The translations under genes were made by a program, and so were the position numbers. DNA of 7,431 nucleotides from Planctomycetota bacterium (GTDB lineage Bacteria > Planctomycetota > Phycisphaerae > UBA1845 > PWPN01). This document shows, in pieces, positions 1-5,204 of this stretch. The stretch covers positions 1-7,431 of the forward strand of contig JACQVT010000056.1 in NCBI GenBank assembly GCA_016209665.1, in the 5' to 3' direction. The notes beneath the pieces are model-generated. The model was given only the letters and a program-made list of their open reading frames with translations, did not search any database and was not told where the DNA came from. The first letter of the stretch is position 1. Every line of letters begins with the position of its first letter.

Positions 1-60
1 ACCGCCGACGTCAGGCTGTTGATTGCCGAACCGCTCTCGTGTAGCTCCCTGAGGTGGACC
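1..60 (+). other. 5' flank, no complete gene
   Basis: This is the leader of the first gene or the tail of something upstream. Frame 1 has no stop from base 1 up to the ATG at 61, and a TTG at 19 is in the same frame, so a longer upstream reading of the DUF559 protein cannot be excluded. The other two forward frames stop at 20-22 (TGA) and 42-44 (TAG), and either could be the end of a preceding gene. I see no clear promoter hexamers here. Confidence 0.4.
51..57 (+). promoter_or_regulatory. Shine-Dalgarno for the DUF559 gene
   Basis: GAGGTGG, with the GAGG core six bases before the ATG at 61. It favours the ATG at 61 over the in-frame TTG at 19, which has no comparable purine run before it. 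Confidence 0.6.
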
Positions 61-867
61 ATGTCCGTAGACGCCAAGGTTCTGGTTGCCATTCTACGGG
101 ATCGGCGGACTTTCAAGAGGGTTAGCCATGAAGGGTGGTATCACATCCCGGTCGAGAGTGCCGAAAAATGGGTGGGGGACCGGTGGCCACCCGAACACCT
201 GGCGTTCTACCAAACCAAGGAATTCGGGTCTGAGGCGTTCGGAGTACAGTACCACGCACGCGTGCGCGACGTGCGTCGGATTCGACGCGGGGACATTCTG
301 CGAGACAAACCACACAAGGCACGGCTTCCGTACTTCCAACTTCTGCTGGAGCCATTGCAGCGATTGGCTCAACCGATACGCAGCTATCGCCAGCGTTACA
401 TCGTGTTCATCCCCACCGTTTGGTCGAAGTTCACGACCGCAAACGAACTTAACGATCTTTTCGACGACAGCCCGTTGGAAGACACACTGTGGGGTGAACT
501 GAAGCGTCTGCAGATCAGAGCAGAGCGCCAGTTCTTCGTGGATGTGAGTGGGCGTAATTATGCCCTCGATTTCGCCATCTACTGTGCGTCGGGCAAGCTT
601 GATGTGGAAACCGATGGAGACACGTGGCACGCAAATCCGGAGCGCAGCAAGGGAGACAACTTGCGCGACAACGACTTGCAGACGAGTGGATGGAGGGTAC
701 TACGGTTCAGTACACCACAGATTCGAGATCAGATGGTCGACTACTGCTTACCCCAAATCGTCCGCAACATCGATCGACTTGGCGGCGTGGATGAGGGCAG
801 AGTCCTACCCCGGCAGATCCGGTTAGAGGGAGATGAGATGAATCAGTTGGAGTTGTTCGGTGACTGA
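61..867 (+). CDS. DUF559/Vsr-like PD-(D/E)XK endonuclease-fold protein
   Basis: A 268-residue protein. The C-terminal half matches what I know of DUF559, a Vsr/PD-(D/E)XK nuclease-fold family. It has NYALDF (residues 166-171, with the acidic D170), then KLDVETDGDTWH (179-190, with E183 and D185 at the E-x-D position and H190), then RDNDL (202-206) and GWRVLRFSTPQI (210 onward), the usual final strand and helix. The N-terminal half (about 1-145) is a separate module, with VLVAILRDRRTF near the start and RYIVFIPT before the nuclease part. I associate this pairing with standalone DUF559 proteins but know no function for the module. The protein ends QLELFGD (Q262-D268), which resembles a beta-clamp-binding motif. 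The predicted role is DNA cleavage or repair in the cytoplasm; substrate and activity are unknown. Its base composition is visibly lower in GC than the genes downstream (one sampled 60-base row about 53% against about 67%), which hints at transfer. It is separated from the next gene by about 530 bases and is probably its own transcription unit. Confidence 0.8.
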   Translation: MSVDAKVLVAILRDRRTFKRVSHEGWYHIPVESAEKWVGDRWPPEHLAFYQTKEFGSEAFGVQYHARVRDVRRIRRGDILRDKPHKARLPYFQLLLEPLQRLAQPIRSYRQRYIVFIPTVWSKFTTANELNDLFDDSPLEDTLWGELKRLQIRAERQFFVDVSGRNYALDFAIYCASGKLDVETDGDTWHANPERSKGDNLRDNDLQTSGWRVLRFSTPQIRDQMVDYCLPQIVRNIDRLGGVDEGRVLPRQIRLEGDEMNQLELFGD

Positions 868-1151
868 CCGATCAACCAAGAGGGAGGGAGGCTCGTTCAC
901 TCATTTCTGAGCTTTGGTGGACAACCGTGAGGGCGTGGCGACGACTCGCGGCCCAGCCGCGGCGGTGGCGCGGAGGTCACAGCAACGCTGGAGACTGGAC
1001 ACCCCCAACGTCGGCAACAATTGCGCCCACGTTTCACATCGGCGGCTGGCGATCTGGGCAACTCGGACAAGCCGGGCAACGGCAGACCGCACAACCTCCG
1101 CCGCCCGCCGAGGAAAAGCGCCGCGTCGACCGAAGAATCCGCCAAATCCCA

Positions 1152-1179
1152 TTGGCGAACTCGGCGACGACGTTATAAT
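1152..1179 (+). promoter_or_regulatory. Sigma70-type promoter
   Basis: TTGGCG (1152-1157), a 16-bp spacer, then a perfect TATAAT (1174-1179). The -35 box matches TTGACA at four of six positions. In DNA this GC-rich an exact TATAAT is uncommon, and it lies upstream of three co-directional genes. Transcription would begin near 1186, giving a leader of about 210 nt before the ATG at 1397, or about 43 nt before the alternative GTG at 1229. It may drive the finger gene and both glycosidase genes. Confidence 0.55.
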
Positions 1180-1347
1180 CGTGCCCGCTCGGGCCAGAAC
1201 CGAGTCCGCACGCTGCACGGGGAGAGAAGTGAACGAGGCTGCCGTGCAGGCAGTCCGTTCGTCGGCGGGGAGGATCGCCCGCCCCTGTCTGATCCACCAC
1301 GAGCCATCGCGACACGGAGGCCGCGTCACAGGCCCGCAGAGACTGGA

Positions 1348-1363
1348 AGACCCCCAGGGGTCT
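1348..1363 (+). repeat. Perfect palindrome in the leader
   Basis: AGACCCC-CA-GGGGTCT, a perfect 7-bp inverted repeat around two central bases, 33 bases before the ATG at 1397. As RNA it would more likely form a 6-bp stem with a 4-nt loop (AGACCC-CCAG-GGGTCT). As DNA it has the symmetry of an operator for a dimeric repressor. It is not followed by a T-run. The function is unknown. Confidence 0.4.
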
Positions 1364-1381
1364 CGGCCAGTGTTTGTCGAC

Positions 1382-1386
1382 GGGAG
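1382..1386 (+). promoter_or_regulatory. Shine-Dalgarno for the finger-protein gene
   Basis: GGGAG ten bases before the ATG at 1397. It supports the ATG pair at 1397/1400 as the start, although the GTG at 1229 also has a purine-rich run (1219-1225) before it. Confidence 0.45.
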
Positions 1387-1396
1387 ACGAAAGGCC

Positions 1397-2032
1397 ATGA
1401 TGCGAAAACCGAAGGACATCGTGCTGTGGGAGACCATGCCGTGGAAAGCCAGCGCCGGGAGCGGCTCCGGCGGCCGCGCGGCCCGTGCTCAGACCAAACC
1501 GACTGCCAAGCTGTCCCGCCTGCCGGGCGACGATCGATGTCGCGCCATGACTAAGTCACGGCGCCCCTGCCGCGGAAAGATCGTCGAAGGTTCGGACTTC
1601 TGCGTCTTCCACGATCCCAAAACCGCCTCCAAGATGCGCGAGCGACATCCGGTCAAGACCAGCGCGGCGAGCCGGCGGCTTTCGCGTTTGCCCGACGGCT
1701 ATCTCCGCAAGCTGACAAGCCGGCGGGCGATCGGCCTGGCGATGGATCGTTTGTATCGCGAGGTGCGGCTCGAGATCATCACACCCGAGATGGGCAATGT
1801 GCTGCTCGGCATCCTCGGACGGCTCCTGGATTCGGGCCTGCCCGACCGTCCCGGCCGACCGGTCAGCGGCCGGGCCCGAGCGGACCGCCTGCGGCCTCGC
1901 GTCAAGGAGATGCTCACCCGGGCCGAGCGGGCCGCGTGGCGAAAAGCCATCGCCGCCGCGCCGGAGAACGCCGTTGATGACGCCCAACTGTTCCTGCCCT
2001 TCCCGCGCGGCGCGGCCCGCGGCACGGCGTGA
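1397..2032 (+). CDS. Small Cys3His-finger protein with helical domain, unknown function
   Basis: A 211-residue, strongly basic protein, apparently cytoplasmic (no signal peptide or membrane segment). Residues 1-44 are low-complexity and Gly/Ala/Arg/Lys-rich. Residues 48-72 carry C48-x9-C58-x10-C69-x2-H72 within CRAMTKSRRPC and FCVFHDP. This resembles the short C-A-x-T-x-x-G-x-P-C ... C-x-x-H modules of HGGxSTG-type and related bacterial proteins, likely zinc-binding. Residues 103-148 (LRKLTSRRAIGLAMDRLYRE onward, through ITPEMGNVLL) form a compact predicted helical region. The same finger-plus-helices order occurs, as I recall, in uncharacterised Planctomycete proteins. The tail contains QLFLPF (197-202), a beta-clamp-like hexapeptide. 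The basic charge and finger suggest nucleic-acid binding, but no activity can be assigned. The gene lies 27 bases before the rhamnosidase gene and is probably co-transcribed with it. I chose the ATG at 1397 for its Shine-Dalgarno; the adjacent ATG at 1400 and the GTG at 1229 remain possible. A start at M51 would lose C48. Confidence 0.7.
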   Translation: MMRKPKDIVLWETMPWKASAGSGSGGRAARAQTKPTAKLSRLPGDDRCRAMTKSRRPCRGKIVEGSDFCVFHDPKTASKMRERHPVKTSAASRRLSRLPDGYLRKLTSRRAIGLAMDRLYREVRLEIITPEMGNVLLGILGRLLDSGLPDRPGRPVSGRARADRLRPRVKEMLTRAERAAWRKAIAAAPENAVDDAQLFLPFPRGAARGTA

Positions 2033-2046
2033 CCCGGGTCCTGGTT

Positions 2047-2054
2047 GGAGGGAA
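2047..2054 (+). promoter_or_regulatory. Shine-Dalgarno for the rhamnosidase gene
   Basis: GGAGGGAA, with GGAGG eight bases before the ATG at 2060. It overlaps the upstream in-frame TTG (2045-2047), which therefore cannot be the start served by this site and is rejected. Confidence 0.8.
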
Positions 2055-2059
2055 CGTAC

Positions 2060-5000
2060 ATGCACCCTGGAATCAGACGCGGATGGATCAACCCGGCTTT
2101 CATGGTGACGATCATGGCAGGCACACTTCACGCGGCGGACATCCCGGCCGACTGGCTGACGTTCGGCGGGCGGAAGAACGACGTCAACTGGCAGGCCAAA
2201 TGGATCTGGCTGGACGATGAGGCCGGCCCGCGAAACTTGTACCTGTGCGCCCGGCGGGACTTCGACCTCACCGACACCGCCGGGGCCGCGTTCCGTCTGC
2301 ACGTCTCCGCCGACAGTCGATACCGACTCTACGTCAACGGCGAGTGGATCGGCGACGGGCCGGCCCGCTCGTTCTACTGGGCCCAGCAGTTCGACACCTA
2401 CGACGTGGGGGACCTCCTGCGCGACGGCGCGAACACCCTCGCGGTACTCGTCAGCCACTACGGCGAGGGCACCTTCCAGTACGACCCCAGCGGGCAGGCG
2501 GGCCTGCTCGTGCAGCTCGAACGCAGTAACGAGCCGCGGGGTTCATCTCATCGCAGTGACGAGCCGCGGGGTTTATCCCCGCGCATATCTGGCGAGTGGC
2601 GTCCCATCCTCACCACTGACGAGTCGTGGCAGGTCCGCCGGCACGACGGCTACCTGCGGCCCACGATGCGCATCAGTTGCCAGATGCCGTTCGAGGAGAT
2701 GGTGGACGGCCGGCTGCTGCCGCCGGACTGGATGGCGCCGGCGGGCCGGCTACCCGACGCCGGGCCGGCCAAGGTGATCGGGCCGGTGGGCACGCCGCCC
2801 TGGACCACGATGGTCGGCCGGTCCGTGCCGTTCCTCACCCGCGAGCCGATCGCGCCGGTGCGGTTGTGGAAGGCCGAGAGGGTCAAGCTGCCCGACCTGG
2901 GTCTTGGCTTCACGGTGCGGCCTTACCTGCTGCCCGGCTACTTCATGCAGAACCATCGTGAACTCAAGGGCTTCGCCGCGACGACGATCGACAGCCCGGT
3001 CGAGCAGACGATCCGGTTCCCGCACACCTGCGATCGGGCCGAGCTGCCGATCGTCAACGGCCAGGTGGCTGAGCACGATAAGCCGGTCCCGCTGCACAAG
3101 GGGCCCAACCTGTGCGTGATCGCGATGCAGCCCGGCAACCATCACGAATTCGACCGCATCTACTGCGCGTTTCTGGAGAGTCCGCAGGAGTCCGAGCCGG
3201 GTTCTGCGAACCCGGTGTCCGCCGTCACGCTGAAGGGCGTTTTCAATGACGAGACCGCCTGGACGATCTTCGGCCCGTTCGACGACTACGGCGAGGTTCA
3301 TAGGCGCGTCACCAAGGCCCGCTCCGTCGCCGATCTCGAACCGTTCAAGGCCAGCGCCAAGATCGTCCGGCCCGAGGACATCCTGACCCACGGCTCGGCC
3401 TGGGAGGAGTCGCGGTCGGCCCGGCCGGTGCCGGGCGACGTTCGGATCGAGTCCGCCGAGGCCCTGTTCGGCTCGAAGGCCGCGGTGAGTACCGTGTATC
3501 CCCCCGAGGAACGAGCCGCGGGCGAAACAAGCGGCGGAACGGCCGTCCCCGCGCATTCGGCGTTATGGCTCGATTTCGGCCGCGAGTTAGTCGGCAACAC
3601 GGAACTGGACCTCGACGCTCCCGCCGGCTGCGTGCTGACGTTCAATTTCCTGGAGGAGATCGAGGACGGCAAGCGCATCCACTACACCGGCGACAACCAC
3701 GGCGGTCTGCGATACGTCACCGCCGGCGGCCGCCAGCGGTTCACGTCCTTCCTCCGCCGCGGGTACCGCTACATGCAGTTGATCGTCGGCAACGCCGCCG
3801 GCCCGGTGCGGCTGCGGGGCGTGCGGACGATCTTCGCCACGTACCCGGCGGTCGAGACCGGCGCGTTCGCCTGCTCGGACCCGCTGCTGACGAAGATCTG
3901 GCAGGTTGGCCGGCACACGCTGCGCTGCTGCAGCGAGGACACCTACACCGACTGCCCGACCTACGAGCAGACCTACTGGGTGGGCGACGGCCGCAACGAG
4001 GCCATGGTCGACTACGCCGCCTACGGCAACCTTGCCCTGGCCCGGCGATGCGCGGAACTGCCCGCGCTTTCGCTCCAGCGACAACTGCTGACCGAGAGCC
4101 AGGTGCCCTCCGCATGGGACAACCTCCTGACGGCGTGGAGCCTGCTGTGGGTCCAGATGACCGAGGAGCACTACCAGTACAGCGGCGACCGCGAGTACCT
4201 CACCCGCATCTATCCGGCCGTCTCGCGCATGCTGCACAACATCCGCGACAAGCTGACCGATGAGCGGGGCCTGCTCTCGATCGAAGCCTGGAACCTGTTC
4301 GACTGGGCGGGGCAGGACATCGGCCATCGGCTGGTGACGCACAACCAGATGTTCCTGGCCGAGGCCATCCGCCGGGCCGCGTATATGGCCCGCGAGCTGG
4401 GCAAGGCCGACGAGGCCAAGTACTGGGATGATTACCGCAGCGAGCTGATCGCCGCCATCAACCAGCACCTGTGGGACGAGCAGAAGGGGGCCTACATCGA
4501 CGCGATTCGTGGCGACGGCAAGCCGAGCCCGATCGTCAGCCAGCAGACCAACTCGCTGGCCCTGCTGTACGGCGTAGCCCCGCCAGAGCGGGCGGCCCGC
4601 ATCGAGCACGCCCCGGACTCACCGCCGCCGGGCATGGTCACGGTGGGCAGTCCGTTCGCGCTGTTTTACATGCTCGACGCCCTGGTGCACGACGGCCGGC
4701 ACGCCGAAGCGATGGCCATAATCCGCGACCGCTGGGGCCAGATGGTCAAGCACGGGGCGACCACGTTCTGGGAGACGTTCCCCGGCTTCGACAAGAACTG
4801 GTGGACCCGCAGCTACTGCCACGCCTGGTCGGCGGCCCCGACGTACTTCCTGTCGCGGTGTCAACTGGGGGCCTGGTGGGATCAGCCGGGCTACAGGGTG
4901 GCCCGCATCGCTCCGGTACCGCTCGATCTGACTTGGGCCCGCGGGGCGGTGCCGACGCCGCACGGTCCGATCAACGTCGCCTGGGAAAAGTCGGCGGAGA

Positions 5001-5179
5001 AGTTCACGATCGAAGTCGAGCTGCCCAAGCCCGTGGCCGCCGTCGTGGATCTGCCCGTGCCCGCGGATACGTTTCCGAACGTGACCCCGGCCGACCTCAA
5101 GCCGCGCATCGTCGATGGCTGCTGGCGGATCGACCTGCCCGCGGGCGCGGCGGTCACAGTTGCGGCATCGCGGAAATGA
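2060..5179 (+). CDS. Secreted GH78-type alpha-L-rhamnosidase
   Basis: A 1039-residue precursor that should hydrolyse terminal alpha-L-rhamnose from glycans or glycosides outside the cytoplasm. A signal peptide spans about residues 1-25 (R6-R7, a hydrophobic core around 10-21, cleavage near LHA-AD). Residues 43-150 form the N-terminal rhamnosidase beta-domain (NWQAKWIW at 43-50, YVNGEW at 91-96), and TDESW (186-190) is also typical. A further beta-domain follows near LWLDFGRELVG (502-512). The (alpha/alpha)6 barrel spans roughly 590-960 and carries D631-C-P-T-Y-E636 and W640-V-G-D643, then FWETF (E905) and CHAWSAAP (920-927). The spacings D631-E636-D643 and E636-E905 (5, 7 and 269 residues) equal those I recall for the Bacillus BsRhaB catalytic acids D567, E572, D579 and E841. 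E636 is the presumed general acid and E905 the presumed base, with an inverting mechanism. A C-terminal beta-sandwich (about 960-1039) closes the protein. Oddities are in-frame palindromic inserts at residues 155-175 and about 379-386. Substrate preference cannot be read from sequence. The gene sits between the finger gene and a second secreted enzyme. Confidence 0.92.
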   Translation: MHPGIRRGWINPAFMVTIMAGTLHAADIPADWLTFGGRKNDVNWQAKWIWLDDEAGPRNLYLCARRDFDLTDTAGAAFRLHVSADSRYRLYVNGEWIGDGPARSFYWAQQFDTYDVGDLLRDGANTLAVLVSHYGEGTFQYDPSGQAGLLVQLERSNEPRGSSHRSDEPRGLSPRISGEWRPILTTDESWQVRRHDGYLRPTMRISCQMPFEEMVDGRLLPPDWMAPAGRLPDAGPAKVIGPVGTPPWTTMVGRSVPFLTREPIAPVRLWKAERVKLPDLGLGFTVRPYLLPGYFMQNHRELKGFAATTIDSPVEQTIRFPHTCDRAELPIVNGQVAEHDKPVPLHKGPNLCVIAMQPGNHHEFDRIYCAFLESPQESEPGSANPVSAVTLKGVFNDETAWTIFGPFDDYGEVHRRVTKARSVADLEPFKASAKIVRPEDILTHGSAWEESRSARPVPGDVRIESAEALFGSKAAVSTVYPPEERAAGETSGGTAVPAHSALWLDFGRELVGNTELDLDAPAGCVLTFNFLEEIEDGKRIHYTGDNHGGLRYVTAGGRQRFTSFLRRGYRYMQLIVGNAAGPVRLRGVRTIFATYPAVETGAFACSDPLLTKIWQVGRHTLRCCSEDTYTDCPTYEQTYWVGDGRNEAMVDYAAYGNLALARRCAELPALSLQRQLLTESQVPSAWDNLLTAWSLLWVQMTEEHYQYSGDREYLTRIYPAVSRMLHNIRDKLTDERGLLSIEAWNLFDWAGQDIGHRLVTHNQMFLAEAIRRAAYMARELGKADEAKYWDDYRSELIAAINQHLWDEQKGAYIDAIRGDGKPSPIVSQQTNSLALLYGVAPPERAARIEHAPDSPPPGMVTVGSPFALFYMLDALVHDGRHAEAMAIIRDRWGQMVKHGATTFWETFPGFDKNWWTRSYCHAWSAAPTYFLSRCQLGAWWDQPGYRVARIAPVPLDLTWARGAVPTPHGPINVAWEKSAEKFTIEVELPKPVAAVVDLPVPADTFPNVTPADLKPRIVDGCWRIDLPAGAAVTVAASRK
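2522..2581 (+). repeat. Two 30-bp direct repeats inside the rhamnosidase gene
   Basis: Copy 1 is 2522-2551 and copy 2 is 2552-2581. Both begin CGCAGT(A/G)ACGAGCCGCGGGG, with one mismatch in the first 20 bases and more in the last ten. The period is exactly ten codons, so the frame is kept. They encode RSNEPRGSSH and RSDEPRGLSP, a hydrophilic linker between the N-terminal beta-domain strand ending LLVQLE and the TDESW strand. A typical GH78 protein has only a short loop at this place, so the repeats look inserted. Confidence 0.8.
2565..2583 (+). repeat. Perfect hairpin in repeat copy 2
   Basis: CGCGGGG-TTTAT-CCCCGCG, a perfect 7-bp stem with a 5-base loop, directly preceded by GAGC. Copy 1 keeps only the left arm, its right arm having decayed to CTCATCG. 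Copy 2 may therefore be the intact form of a small palindromic element. Confidence 0.75.
3197..3215 (+). repeat. Second perfect hairpin inside the rhamnosidase gene
   Basis: CCGGGTTC-TGC-GAACCCGG, a perfect 8-bp stem with a 3-base loop. GAG precedes it, so the site reads GAGCCGGG, much like GAGCCGCGGGG in the upstream repeat. In frame it encodes part of SEPGSANPVS (residues 378-387), which resembles a loop between two beta-strands. Confidence 0.65.
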
Positions 5180-5192
5180 CGAGCATTCATCT

Positions 5193-5198
5193 GAGGGG
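5193..5198 (+). promoter_or_regulatory. Shine-Dalgarno for the second glycosidase gene
   Basis: GAGGGG six bases before the ATG at 5205. An in-frame ATG at 5199 directly abuts this site with no spacing, so 5205 is the better start. Confidence 0.75.
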
Positions 5199-5204
5199 AT
5201 GACC

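Larger units (their letters stand above)
868..1396. other. Long intergenic region with promoter and leader, no convincing gene
   Basis: About 530 bases between the nuclease gene and the finger-protein gene. Several frames stay open because of high GC, but none gives a recognisable protein and codon use looks poor. Just after the nuclease gene is a small inverted repeat, CGCGGC-CCA-GCCGCG (947-961). It has no following T-run, so I do not call it a terminator. The useful contents are the promoter at 1152-1179 and the palindrome at 1348-1363. A GTG at 1229, in frame with the downstream gene and preceded by GGGGAGA (1219-1225), is an alternative start. GC at third positions from 1229 to 1396 is about 73% by hand count (41 of 56 codons), against about 80% in the first 50 codons of the called gene, so I treat the stretch as leader. 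Confidence 0.55.

Noticed and set aside
947..961. CGCGGC-CCA-GCCGCG as terminator of the nuclease gene
   Set aside because: The stem is only 6 bp, it lies 80 bases past the stop and no T-run follows.
914..1396. N-terminal extension of the finger gene back to 914
   Set aside because: The frame is open but has no Shine-Dalgarno at 914, a composition unlike the gene proper, and it would run across the promoter at 1152-1179.
1556..2458. 300-codon open frame on the - strand
   Set aside because: It spans the opposite strand of both the finger gene and the start of the rhamnosidase gene, and shows no domain or convincing start.
2613..2630. TGACGAGTCGTGG as a further copy of the repeat head
   Set aside because: It resembles TGACGAGCCGCGG with two mismatches, but it encodes TDESW, a normal conserved element of rhamnosidases, so the likeness is probably coincidental.
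3419..3436. Inverted repeat GCCCGGC-CGGT-GCCGGGC in the rhamnosidase gene
   Set aside because: It is perfect, but made only of G and C apart from one loop base, in a very GC-rich stretch without the GAGCC lead. Chance is a sufficient explanation.
3587..4609. 340-codon open frame on the - strand
   Set aside because: It is antisense to the rhamnosidase catalytic domain and has no recognisable motif, so it is a shadow of the real gene.
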